From positions 97,526 through 161,525 of the forward strand of contig NZ_JACHGP010000019.1 of assembly GCF_014202335.1 (NCBI RefSeq): a stretch of 64,000 nt of DNA. The letters are read 5' to 3'. Numbering within the stretch: the stretch's first letter is position 1; each line of letters begins with the position of its first letter. Below the pieces are notes generated by a model. The model had not been told where the DNA came from and searched no databases. It saw nothing but the letters and a program-made list of their open reading frames with translations. Below, one piece after another: positions 49,426 through 57,367 of this stretch. A program made the translations under genes and the position numbers. This DNA is from Mycobacterium sp. AZCC_0083 (lineage in GTDB: Bacteria; Actinomycetota; Actinomycetes; Mycobacteriales; Mycobacteriaceae).

Positions 49426-49642
49426 CCCGACCGTCGCCGAACCGCTCATTCGGATGGCGATCTCCAGTCTCGACAGCGCCATCGGTCGCACGTTCGCCCT
49501 CGATCCAGTTCTGCTCGGGACCAACGTGCGCAGGCAGTCGAAGCTCGCGACGGCGCAGAAGCGGATCGCCGAGGCCGACCGGCTCCTGAGGGAGTTCGCC
49601 GAGGCCAACGCCATTCCACTGCGCCACACGATGCAGACCTGA
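49406..49642 (+). CDS. Hypothetical phage protein, 78 aa
   Basis: Helical protein (AEPLIRMAISSLDSAIGRTF, AQKRIAEADRLLREFAEAN). Overlaps both neighbours. Not recognised. Confidence 0.7.
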   Translation: MGNKRIDPTVAEPLIRMAISSLDSAIGRTFALDPVLLGTNVRRQSKLATAQKRIAEADRLLREFAEANAIPLRHTMQT

Positions 49643-49857
49643 TGCCCATCCTCGACAAGGCGGGCACGGAGAAGGCGTTCAGATCGGCGACCAGCACCCT
49701 CGGCATCGTGAAAGGTCACGTGACGAAACTGGTTGACGACGAACGGACCACCGTCGACCTGCTGCACGCCATCGATGACATCGAAAGCGCCCTGAACGCG
49801 GACCTGGAGACCTATCAGGACTGGTACCGCGAACCACCCATCGAAAGGACAACATGA
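49642..49857 (+). CDS. Hypothetical phage protein, 71 aa
   Basis: Helical and acidic (GTEKAFRSATSTLGIVKGHV, TTVDLLHAIDDIESALNADL). ATG overlaps the previous TGA; the stop overlaps the lipoprotein start. Confidence 0.7.
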   Translation: MPILDKAGTEKAFRSATSTLGIVKGHVTKLVDDERTTVDLLHAIDDIESALNADLETYQDWYREPPIERTT

Positions 49858-50051
49858 CCAAGATCCTCCTCGCCACCCTGGCGGTCGGAGCCATCGTCGG
49901 GCTGACGGCATGCGGCAACGCCCAAACCCAAAGTGGCGTCGAACGCTTCCACGTGCAGACCGTGGACGGCGTCAAGTGCATCACCTGGCTGCCATACGAC
50001 GGTGGCGGCGACGGCGGTTCCATGCAGTGCGACTTCGGCGACGCCAAGTGA
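49854..50051 (+). CDS. Small phage lipoprotein, paralogue of the next gene
   Basis: 65 residues. Signal peptide MTKILLATLAVGAIVG and lipobox LTAC (cysteine 20). The short mature part has V-D-G-V-K-C-I-T and ends GGGDGGSMQCDF, a two-cysteine hairpin that recurs in the following lipoprotein. Expected on the outer face of the host membrane. Confidence 0.8.
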   Translation: MTKILLATLAVGAIVGLTACGNAQTQSGVERFHVQTVDGVKCITWLPYDGGGDGGSMQCDFGDAK

Positions 50052-50299
50052 GCGGACTCGGCCGTAGGGCAGCCACGGCGACGGCGATCATCGCTCTCGT
50101 ACTCCTCAGTGCGGCCTGCGGGCCAGCTGCACCTACTCAGCAAGGGCAGACGAGTCAGCAATCGGACTTCGACGGCACCTCAAACGCCCACTGGGTCAAC
50201 CTGCCGGACGGCGCACACAAGGTGCTCTGCATCTTCGAGTCGACCAGCTACCACAACGGCGGGCCGTCCTGCGACTTCGCCCACGCGCTAGCGAGGTAA
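50048..50299 (+). CDS. Small phage lipoprotein, paralogue of the previous gene
   Basis: 83 residues from GTG at 50048. Hydrophobic signal with lipobox SAAC (cysteine 26). The mature end, PDGAHKVLCIFES then NGGPSCDF, matches the neighbour's DG-x-x-x-C-I...GG-x-x-CDF pattern, so they are tandem duplicates. Surface location suggests a role in cell-envelope change or exclusion of other phages; that is inference. Confidence 0.8.
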   Translation: MSGLGRRAATATAIIALVLLSAACGPAAPTQQGQTSQQSDFDGTSNAHWVNLPDGAHKVLCIFESTSYHNGGPSCDFAHALAR

Positions 50300-50333
50300 A
50301 TCTCGTGTAACCTCCCCTCTCGGGGGAGACAAA

Positions 50334-50365
50334 GAGCCCCGACACTCGGTTGAGTGTCGGGGCTC
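50334..50365 (+). terminator. Intrinsic terminator after the lipoprotein genes
   Basis: GAGCCCCGACACTC at 50334-50347 pairs perfectly with GAGTGTCGGGGCTC at 50352-50365 (14 bp, four-base loop), followed by GTTTGTGTCT. It separates the small-gene operon from lsr2. Confidence 0.92.
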
Positions 50366-50436
50366 GTTTGTGTCTCACTGCATAGTCACGTATTACCCTT
50401 CTCTGCGTTGAGCGCAAGGAACACGAAGGGAACAAA

Positions 50437-50802
50437 GTGGCACGGGAAGTCAGCATTCGCACGGTTGATGACTTAGACAAAACGCTAGAAGCCAAGAACG
50501 TTGAGACCATCGGCTTTCGCGGCTTCATCTACAAGCTAGACCTCACAGATGAGCACTCAGATGAGCTGGTCGCAGACCTCTCGCGCTGGCTCAAGGCGGC
50601 ACACGCCAAGACGAAGTGGGCAAGAAAGAGCGCAGTAGTCAAGAGGATTGCGCAGCCAGCTAAGAAGACGGCAGGTGAGTTGACTCAAGCGCAGAGACAA
50701 GAAGCCCGTGCATGGGGCCGCGCAAACGGATATGAAGTAGCCACAAGAGGCAAGCTAAACCCCGATCTAGTCAAGGCTTATCTCAAAGCGAACCGAAAAT
50801 AA
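50437..50802 (+). CDS. lsr2: Lsr2-family nucleoid-associated protein
   Basis: 121 residues. N-terminal dimerisation domain with TVDDLDKTLE, ETIGFRGFIYKLDLTDEH, SDELVADLSRWLKAAH; C-terminal DNA-binding domain with ARAWGRANGYEVATRGKLNPDLVKAYLKA, where host Lsr2 has an RGR minor-groove hook; here it is RGK. Lsr2 silences AT-rich foreign DNA. A phage copy could silence phage genes in the lysogen or compete with host Lsr2. GTG at 50437 follows GAAGGGAACAAA. It has its own upstream region after the terminator. Confidence 0.9.
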   Translation: MAREVSIRTVDDLDKTLEAKNVETIGFRGFIYKLDLTDEHSDELVADLSRWLKAAHAKTKWARKSAVVKRIAQPAKKTAGELTQAQRQEARAWGRANGYEVATRGKLNPDLVKAYLKANRK

Positions 50803-50939
50803 GGGCCACACAGGGCTTACGTAGCCATGTCACGCCAGCTAACCTATTGGTTGTCTCTTGATGAGTGTTAGCTCCGCCAGGACCGGTGCTAAAACTCACA
50901 GGAACGCCAGGGGTGCACATAGTCGAACCAAGGGAAAAG

Positions 50940-51329
50940 ATGACCAAAGTGAGGTATGACTTGACCGTGGCGGCGCGGGAGATTCAGGTACTAGTTATCC
51001 ATCCAGACGCTACGTACGAGGTCCGGCAGATCAGCCAGAAACTGCAGACCTTCCAAGAGATCCTCGGCGGCTACATGGAGCCCGTCGCAGTCGAAGGCGC
51101 GACCTTCTTTTGTAACGAAGAAGGCAGGATCCACGATCTGCCCGACAACCCCATGGCCACTTATTTGTGGTGGAAACTCAGCCCAGAGATGGAGGGGCTA
51201 GACAGGTTTTGCGGCACCGTCATCGTGACCGGCCCAGCCGATGACGCAGGCGACTCCCATCCAATCCTGGATTCAGTCCTCGACCTCTACCGGCGCATGG
51301 AAGCAGTGCGGCTAGAACGAGACGCCTAA
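50940..51329 (+). CDS. DUF3846-type protein
   Basis: 129 residues from ATG at 50940 (AGGGA upstream). IQVLVIHPDA, GATFFCNEEGRIHDLPDNPMATYLWW and FCGTVIVTGPADDAG match DUF3846, a domain common in phage and plasmid accessory proteins with no settled function. Its stop overlaps the convergent gene's stop. Confidence 0.75.
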   Translation: MTKVRYDLTVAAREIQVLVIHPDATYEVRQISQKLQTFQEILGGYMEPVAVEGATFFCNEEGRIHDLPDNPMATYLWWKLSPEMEGLDRFCGTVIVTGPADDAGDSHPILDSVLDLYRRMEAVRLERDA

Positions 51330-51613
51330 AGACCCAGAGACCCAAGGAGAGCCTTCTCCTTGACCCAAGGGTCACGGCGCACGACGCGGGGTCGGATGGC
51401 AACCTTCACGGGTTTGCCGTCCGGCCCTTCGTCGTATCGCTGATAAGCCCGCACCGGGGTATCCAGAGGCTTCCCCGCCAACCACATCCGGCGATGCGAG
51501 GCGCACATCCCGCGCGCCGCCACCTTTCGGCCGCACTTCCCGTCCGGCCCGTACTCACAACCCATTGCTGCCCACTCCTGAATCGTTTGCCCTACGATCT
51601 GGTTGTTCACCAC
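51326..51613 (-). CDS. Small zinc-binding phage protein
   Basis: 95 residues. CEYGPDGKCGRKVAARGMCASHRRM near 19-43 is a Cys3-His zinc site of the type that precedes HNH nucleases in actinophages, but no HNH core follows. The C-terminus is basic. It is the only minus-strand gene in the right arm. GTG at 51613. Confidence 0.65.
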   Translation of the reverse strand: MVNNQIVGQTIQEWAAMGCEYGPDGKCGRKVAARGMCASHRRMWLAGKPLDTPVRAYQRYDEGPDGKPVKVAIRPRVVRRDPWVKEKALLGSLGL

Positions 51614-51627
51614 ACGAAGGGATCTCA

Positions 51628-51981
51628 GTGAAACGTCTCTTAGCTATCCCGGTAGGGATAGCTGCCTGCGCCATCGCCCTGGCCCCCGCAGCTCAAGCCG
51701 ACCAATACGACTTCATTAGCGACCTCGACGCCAACGGCATCTACTACTCAGACATCAGCACCATGATCGACCTCGGCAAGATCACCTGTTCGCAGATCAG
51801 ATCTGGCATGCCCATCACCGTCGAGCAGCGCGACCGCCTCGGAGCCCCCGTTAGCGTCGGCGGCCCGCTCAAGAACGCGGGCTACAGCAACAAAGAGCAG
51901 GAGTACATCACCGTCGCGGCCGTCAAGAACATGTGCCCCGACCAGATGCCGACGCTGCGAGCTGCCGCCGCAGGAGGCTGA
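51628..51981 (+). CDS. Secreted DUF732 protein
   Basis: 117 residues. Signal peptide LLAIPVGIAACAIALAPAAQA, then DQYDFISDLDANGIYYSDISTMIDLGKITCSQI and the closing AAVKNMCPDQMP: the DUF732 fold of small secreted mycobacterial proteins with a conserved cysteine pair. Such genes are usual in mycobacteria and uncommon in phages I know, so it may come from the host. GTG at 51628 follows GAAGGGATCTCA. Confidence 0.85.
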   Translation: MKRLLAIPVGIAACAIALAPAAQADQYDFISDLDANGIYYSDISTMIDLGKITCSQIRSGMPITVEQRDRLGAPVSVGGPLKNAGYSNKEQEYITVAAVKNMCPDQMPTLRAAAAGG

Positions 51982-52000
51982 CCACGCAAAGCCAGCAAAG

Positions 52001-52048
52001 AGGCCCAGGAGGGTGCCACCAGCAGTTTTGGAGCACTTTCCTGGGCCT
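52001..52048 (+). terminator. Intrinsic terminator ending the right arm
   Basis: AGGCCCAGGA at 52001-52010 pairs with TCCTGGGCCT at 52039-52048, followed by TTTTTA. It closes the DUF732 gene and borders the repeat-rich region. Confidence 0.85.
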
Positions 52049-53200
52049 TTTTAGTGTATCAGCGAATTGCAATTGCAAGTGGCCCACTCGTTTCTGCCGG
52101 GGAGAGAGGGGCTGATTTGCATGAGGTGTCCGGCCGTTCCGGCCGGTCGGGTTACCCGCCACCCGACGAATACCTGCAAGTCAGGCATGGTTTCCGTCGC
52201 TGTCAGCTACATAGAGCATCTATGCAATACCTCTCGATTCGAGACCCCAAAATGACCCCTTCAGCGAACGAGTGTTCACTCACTGCGACCTAGCACAACA
52301 CGACGCAGAACGCAAGAGACCTGACCTGCGACTATCGACATACACTCAACCCCTTGACGGATGGCATCACATGGTGTATCACACATGCCGATGCTGCCCT
52401 GACCTGCATGGATGCTGCATACGTGCAGATAGAAGGGGGTTTATATGTATCCCGGTTCGCACCATGCCTGACCAGCGACGATGCGTCAGCGTGGACGCTA
52501 GGCATGCGCAATACACGTCCTATGCAAACACCATGGTCAGAGCGTTGACCCTATGCAATGGACATGCAACCAAGGCCGTTGACCCCATGGTGCGCCCAGC
52601 AGCTACCCGCAATGCGCCGTTCTGCCGTGTGCCAGCCTCACACGTGCAGGCATCGACCGCTGGCCACGACATGCACAGGCCCTGTTCTACCCACTGTCGA
52701 AATCGCCTGTTTCGATTCCGTTTCGACCCCTCTCAGGTACAGCTGTGAGCGACCATATCGCCTCTACCTGCACATATGCACTTGTATGGTTAGGGTTGCC
52801 TATATTGCGCCAGCAAACAACCGAGGTCTAAGGCCGACTACCAGCAGAATCGTCTTGACCTGCATTTTCTCTACATACATGCAGGTCAGCGTTCTGCACA
52901 CCACTGTATGCATGGCAATCACGCCCTGACCAGCACATATTCCGTATATGTGCAGGTCACAACGCTGCTAGATGTACGCAATATCGACACATGCGTCAGG
53001 ATACGGACAGCTAATGCTCAAACACGTTCTACCAGCACACATACCGTGTACAGACACCTACCTAGCCGTACTACAGACTGCATACCCATAACCGCAGGTC
53101 AGAGCGTTTTCCCAGGTCAAGCATAGTTTGCTACAGAGCCTCGTCCACCAGGTGCGCCAAACTAATTCCAGCGAATCTAGCTGCGGAAACACCCCAAAAC
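52049..53200. repeat. Non-coding repeat array (TGCAGGTCAG-type elements)
   Basis: About 1.15 kb without a believable gene, rich in short repeats in both directions. Copies of (A/C)TGCAGGTCAG(x)GCGTT or its complement: 52175, 52321, 52399, 52466, 52532, 52579, 52855, 52879, 52925, 52950, 53092 and 53113. Two pairs form dyads: 52855-52889 and 52926-52960. A separate inverted repeat GTCGAAATCG/CGTTTCGAC spans about 52697-52729. The layout resembles iterons or a partition/recombination locus. Confidence 0.65.
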
Positions 53201-53654
53201 AGTGTCCAATTTCAAAGTTAGGGGTTGCGTTGCCGGACACTCATGCCTAACGTTCCCCTTGTTCGACCTGCTCCACCGCCCCGCCGGGGCCAGCAGGGAA
53301 AACGGGAAGGGGGTCGCCCGCCAAGTCGATGGGGTGAGGTCTGCCCAGAATCCGAGAATCGTGCTGCCTGCCCGGAGGTACCGGTGGTGTACGTGATGGC
53401 GTCGGGATGACGCGCCGTGGGACACGGTAGGGGCCTTGCCTGCGAGATGGATGGCTACCGAAGATCGACCCTGCACGCCACCGTGTGGCTGTGGAATTAC
53501 ATAGAGAGAGTCGCGCAAGCGTAAGCGACTCGACAACGTGGATGCGATGAGCGTTCCAACGGTAGCGGTGACTTGATCCCGCCTAGTGACTTGTCCCGAA
53601 CGGCCTTATTCCCACGTTGACTCTCTTTCCCACATTCCAAGTGTGGAGTGTCCT
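53201..53654. other. Phage-chromosome junction region
   Basis: No gene, tRNA or clear repeat is convincing here. A 7-bp hairpin GAGTCGC/GCGACTC lies at 53508-53531 and a GTGTCC...GGACAC inverted pair near 53202-53243. Base composition shifts to the GC-rich chromosomal type within this stretch. The right attachment site should be inside it or at the start of the acyltransferase remnant. Confidence 0.45.
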
Positions 53655-54557
53655 GTGACCTATCTCAGGTTTCTCGGCGCCTACGTCATGGTGTTGGCGG
53701 CGATGCCGCTGCTGGCCCGCATCCCGACAGGGGCGCGGCTGCTCGGAGGAGTCGTCGCGGTGTACGCCGTGGTCGCGGTGGTCGACGCAGTCCGGGTCAC
53801 CGACCCCGCCTGGTCGGCGGTCGGCTACGTGAACATGCTCGCCTGGCTGATCCCCGGCATGTTCGGGGTGGCCTACCGGCGCAAGCTGTTGACGACGCGG
53901 ACGGCACTGAGCGTCGGCATCACGATGTTCGCCGTCAACCTGAGCCTTTTGTGGTTGGGCCCGTACGAGTTGAGCCTCGTCGGCATCGAGTCCCAGCATC
54001 TCAAGAACATGACACCGCCGTCACTCCTGCTCGCCGGACATGCAATCATGCTGTGCGCGTTCGCGATTGCCGCAGCACCCAGCATCGGCCGATGGGCCCA
54101 GCAGCCCAAGGTGTGGCGGCTCGCGGTGATCGGCAATACCGGTGCCATGACCCTGTACCTGTGGCACATGCCTGCCCTGCTCGGTGTGCACCTGGCGTTC
54201 GACTACCTCGGCCTACCGCGCTACCCCGGCCAACCGCACTTCGTGGTGCTCAGCATCGCCCAGTTGGTCCTGGTGGCACTGCTGGTGGCCGCGATGTTCG
54301 TCATGCTGCGGCCGTTGGAGAACAATCCGCTGCCGCTGTGGGACCGCGGTTGCGTCGCGGCACCAGGAGCCCGCAGCGCGGCCGTCGGCACGTTGCTGTC
54401 GATCGCCGGTGCGGCCACCCTGGCATCGGTCGGTTGGGGCCTGAAAGACCAAGGGCTATTCTGCGTTTCGGTGATGCTCGTCGCGCTGATCGGCGCGCGA
54501 GGGCTGGCCAACGAAGGTGTCGCAGCCGCGGCACCCGTCGCAGCGAAGGTGGGCTAG
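53655..54557 (+). pseudogene. C-terminal part of an acyltransferase-3 membrane protein
   Basis: About 300 residues and seven to eight hydrophobic helices (AYVMVLAAMPLLA, ALSVGITMFAVNLSLLWLG, MTLYLWHMPALLG and others) of the acyltransferase-3/OafA-type family. YLWHMP is a late motif of the family. The N-terminal helices with the catalytic histidine are missing: just upstream the frame gives non-homologous residues and a stop at 53574. GTG at 53655 or 53586 could start translation, but the product lacks the active site. Likely interrupted by the prophage. Confidence 0.75.
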
Positions 54558-54564
54558 CCGAGGG

Positions 54565-54732
54565 CTAGCCGCTCTTGCGCCGGAACTCGCGGCGGGCCGT
54601 CTCGGGGCCGTGGGCCTTTGGCTGCTTATTGCCTGCGTCCTTGTGGGCGGAACCACCGCCCGCGTTGGCCTTCTTACGTTCCAGTGCTTCGCGGAACTTG
54701 CGCTTGTTGTCGTCTTCGGGTTCCTCGGCCAT
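54565..54732 (-). CDS. DUF5302 protein
   Basis: 55 residues, highly charged: DNKRKFREALERKKA at the start, GPETARREFRRKSG at the end. This matches the small DUF5302 proteins that accompany mycobacterial genomes (recalled). No function known. It ends just past the acyltransferase, convergent with it. Confidence 0.8.
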   Translation of the reverse strand: MAEEPEDDNKRKFREALERKKANAGGGSAHKDAGNKQPKAHGPETARREFRRKSG

Positions 54733-54788
54733 GCGGCAAGACTAACGCGCTACCCACCCAACGGCCGACGGGTTTAACCAAGCACGTC

Positions 54789-55232
54789 TCAGCGGATGCC
54801 CGGTGGCAGCCCGTAAAGATGCGAAATCGGCAGCGTCACCACGACCCGACGGTCCGCCACCATCGCCTGGCGGTACTCGTCCCAGTCGGGATGCTCACCG
54901 GCGATGTTGCGGTACAAGGCAATCAGCGCCTCGACGGTGTCATCGCCAGGTGCAGCCGCCGGCGGGGTGAGGGCCGTATCGCCCTCGGCCACCGCGTACG
55001 CCCACCCGTCGTCGGCCGTCACGTGAATCGAGGCCCTCGGGTCGCGGCGCAGGTTGCGCGTCTTGGCCCGCGGCTCGGTGACCGACACCTGGATGGCGAC
55101 GTTGCGCGGATCGAAGTAATACGAGACGTTCGACAACTGCGGCCTACCGTCACGCTTGATGGTGGCCAGGACCCCGAGTGAGTTGCCGCTGATCACAGCC
55201 AACAACTTCTCGTCGAACACGTGCCGCGTCAT
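54789..55232 (-). CDS. F420-binding split-barrel protein, Rv1155-like
   Basis: 147 residues, pyridoxamine-phosphate-oxidase-like split barrel. FDEKLLAVISGNSLGVLATI, RDGRPQLSNVSYYFDPR, EPRAKTRNLRRDPRASIHV and LPISHLYGLPPG closely match Rv1155 as I recall it, which binds coenzyme F420. It likely acts as an F420-dependent reductase or carrier of unknown substrate. ATG at 55232; a frame open to 55295 adds residues unlike the family. Confidence 0.9.
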   Translation of the reverse strand: MTRHVFDEKLLAVISGNSLGVLATIKRDGRPQLSNVSYYFDPRNVAIQVSVTEPRAKTRNLRRDPRASIHVTADDGWAYAVAEGDTALTPPAAAPGDDTVEALIALYRNIAGEHPDWDEYRQAMVADRRVVVTLPISHLYGLPPGIR

Positions 55233-55312
55233 GGAAGCCAGCCTACGGCTGTGCCAACGGGAGCCAGAGAGGAAGCGACCGAATTCGGCCACCACATCCC
55301 TAACATGGGGCC

Positions 55313-56131
55313 ATGACCGTGATCGACGGCAATATCCTGGAAGGCGTTTCGGCGACCACGCTGTGGACGCTGCACAACCGCGGCACGGAGGCCAAGCGCT
55401 CCGACGGCGTCATCCGTGACCCGTGGGCGGTGACACTGCTCGACGCGATCGACTACGACTACCTCAAGTTCGGCAAGGCCAACCAGTCGCACGGGCTGCG
55501 CGCCGTCGCCTTCGACAACGTCATGCGCGACTACCTCGGCGCGCACCCGGGAGCCTCGGTGGTGGCCCTGGCCGAGGGCCTGCAGAGCAGCTTCTGGCGC
55601 CTCGATCGGGACGGCGTGATCGATGGCTCGACCTGGTACTCCATCGACCTGCCACCCGTCATGGAGCTGCGGAGGGAGTTGCTGCCCAGCGACGACCGGA
55701 TCGCACTCGCACAGTCCGCACTCGACCTCAGCTGGATGGACCAGGTCGACTCCTCGCGCGGCGTCTTCATCACCGCCGAAGGCCTGCTGATGTACCTCGA
55801 ACCCGACGACGCGATCGGCCTGATCCGTGACTGCGCAGCGCGCTTCTCCGGCGGCCGGATGATGTTCGACTCGATCCCCCGCTGGTTGAGCAAGCGCACG
55901 CTGACGGGCCTGAAGCTCTCGGATCGCTACATCACCCCGCCGATGCCGTTCGGCCAGACCGTCGACGAGGCGCTGGCCCTCGCCGGGACGATTCCTGGCG
56001 TCAAGGCCGCACGCGACGTCCCATGGCCGCCCGGTCGCGGGTGGTTCAAAGTCGCTGCCTGGCCGCCGTTGGATCGGATCGGTCCACTGCGCGGCATCCG
56101 GCCAAGCACCACGGTGCTGGAGTTCGCTTGA
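55313..56131 (+). CDS. SAM-dependent methyltransferase, LCM/omt type
   Basis: 272 residues, leucine-carboxyl-methyltransferase-like family: NRGTEAKRSDGVIRDPWAV opening, VVALAEGLQSSFWRLD as the SAM-binding glycine region, DLPPVMELRRELLP, and ITAEGLLMYLEPDD. Rv1153c (omt) in M. tuberculosis has this character and neighbourhood (recalled). Substrate unknown. ATG at 55313; the stop overlaps the next gene. Confidence 0.87.
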   Translation: MTVIDGNILEGVSATTLWTLHNRGTEAKRSDGVIRDPWAVTLLDAIDYDYLKFGKANQSHGLRAVAFDNVMRDYLGAHPGASVVALAEGLQSSFWRLDRDGVIDGSTWYSIDLPPVMELRRELLPSDDRIALAQSALDLSWMDQVDSSRGVFITAEGLLMYLEPDDAIGLIRDCAARFSGGRMMFDSIPRWLSKRTLTGLKLSDRYITPPMPFGQTVDEALALAGTIPGVKAARDVPWPPGRGWFKVAAWPPLDRIGPLRGIRPSTTVLEFA

Positions 56132-56646
56132 CGCGCTACGCCGCGTTTCTGCGCGGCGTCAACGTCGGCGGGGTCAATCTCAAGATGGCCGCGGTGGCCG
56201 ACGCGCTCACCGCGGCCGGCTTCACCGCCGTCAAGACCGTGCTGGCAAGCGGCAACGTGCTGCTGGACAGCAAGGCGTCGGTGAAGGCGGTGCGTACGAA
56301 AGCCGAAGCGGCGCTGCGCGAGACGTTCGGCTACGACGCCTGGGTGCTGGCCTACGATCTCGAGACGGTCGCGGCGATCTCGAAGGCTTATCCGTTCGAG
56401 CGGGAGGTCGAGGACCACCACTCGTACGTCACGTTCGTCACCGATCCGGCGGTGCTCGACGAGCTGGCCGAGCTCGGCGCGGGGCCCGACGAGTTGGTCG
56501 AGCGCGGCGAGGGCGTCATCTACTGGCAGGTCTCCAGGTCGGGCACGCTGGGGAGCACGATCGGCAAGACGATGGGCAAGAAGCGGTACAAGTCGTCGAC
56601 CACCACCCGCAACCTGCGCACGATCGACAAGGTGCTCAAGGCCTGA
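56128..56646 (+). CDS. DUF1697 protein
   Basis: 172 residues. YAAFLRGVNVGGVNLKMAAV, VKTVLASGNVLLDS and KRYKSSTTTRNLRTIDKV are hallmarks of DUF1697. Function unknown. TTG at 56128 overlaps the methyltransferase stop as TTGA. Confidence 0.88.
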   Translation: MTRYAAFLRGVNVGGVNLKMAAVADALTAAGFTAVKTVLASGNVLLDSKASVKAVRTKAEAALRETFGYDAWVLAYDLETVAAISKAYPFEREVEDHHSYVTFVTDPAVLDELAELGAGPDELVERGEGVIYWQVSRSGTLGSTIGKTMGKKRYKSSTTTRNLRTIDKVLKA

Positions 56647-56667
56647 GCGTGTCGTAGATTCGCGTCG

Positions 56668-56960
56668 GTGAGTTCCGAACCGAAGGTCGACGGCGCCACG
56701 CTGACCGGCGTGTCGGAGACCGCGCTGCTCACGTTGAAGGTGCGGGCGTCGGAGGCCCGCAGGCCCGACGCCATCGACTTCGACTTCGCCAAGTTCGGCT
56801 ACTCCCGCCGCCAGGACATGGCACTGCGGGCACTGGCCTTCGACGACGCGACCTGACCGACCTCATCGATCACCCGGCGGCCACCATCGTCGCATTCGCG
56901 GAGGGACTGCAGACCAGCTTCTACCAGCTCGCACTGCGTGCGGACGCCCCTGAGCGCTAG
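56668..56960 (+). pseudogene. Decayed second copy of the LCM-type methyltransferase
   Basis: GTG at 56668 opens KVDGATLTGVSETALLTLKVRASEARRPDA, parallel to the start of the gene at 55313. A segment equivalent to DPWAVTLLDA is missing, FAKFGYSRRQDMALRALAFDD continues the match, then a frame break follows at TGA near 56854, and AATIVAFAEGLQTSFYQL resumes in another frame. Nothing remains of the C-terminal half. Confidence 0.75.
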
Positions 56961-56965
56961 CTCGG

Positions 56966-57331
56966 CTAACCGAACGCCGCATCCACGTACCGCAGGGCGG
57001 CCGCCTTGTTCAGCCCGAGTGCCCGCGCCGTCACCACGTAGGTGTGCGCCGCGGACGCCATCGCCGAATCGGCCGGATCCGCCCGCGCGACGAACGTGCC
57101 GAACCTGCCCCGTGTTTCCACCAAACCGGCGGTCTCGAGCTCGCGGTAGGCACGTGCGACCGTGTTCACCGCCATGGTCGTCTGGACGGCCAACTCTCGA
57201 ACGGTAGGCAGCCTCGTCCCCGGCGAAAGCCTGCCGTCCCTAATTCCCTCTATGATCTGGGTCCGCAACTGATCGAACAGCGGCCTCGCGGCTCGCGGGT
57301 CGACCTGGACCCATTCCCCCAAATCGGTCAC
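56966..57331 (-). CDS. GntR-family regulator, YtrA-like
   Basis: 121 residues: winged helix with PLFDQLRTQIIEGIRDGRLSPGTRLPTVRELA, TTMAVNTVARAYRELETAGL and GRFGTFVA, then a short helical tail of about 40 residues instead of a large effector domain, as in the YtrA subgroup. It diverges from the sirtuin gene with a 36-base gap, so it may regulate it. Rv1152 is the likely counterpart. Confidence 0.9.
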   Translation of the reverse strand: MTDLGEWVQVDPRAARPLFDQLRTQIIEGIRDGRLSPGTRLPTVRELAVQTTMAVNTVARAYRELETAGLVETRGRFGTFVARADPADSAMASAAHTYVVTARALGLNKAAALRYVDAAFG

Positions 57332-57367
57332 GTGCTCAGTATCACAAAGTCCGGCTAGTTTGGTCGT

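Noticed and set aside
52272..52929. Overlapping plus-strand frames of 60-160 codons in the repeat region
   Set aside because: They translate the short repeats into Cys/His/Thr-rich sequence, lack start signals, and overlap each other; the region is better read as non-coding.
53177..53536. A 119-codon minus-strand frame near the junction
   Set aside because: Low-complexity Arg/Ser/Pro translation and no start signal; typical of chance frames in GC-rich DNA.
1..53600. CRISPR array or insertion sequence in the phage part
   Set aside because: No evenly spaced identical repeats with unique spacers and no transposase-like protein were seen; the 52-53 kb repeats are short, unevenly spaced and in both directions.
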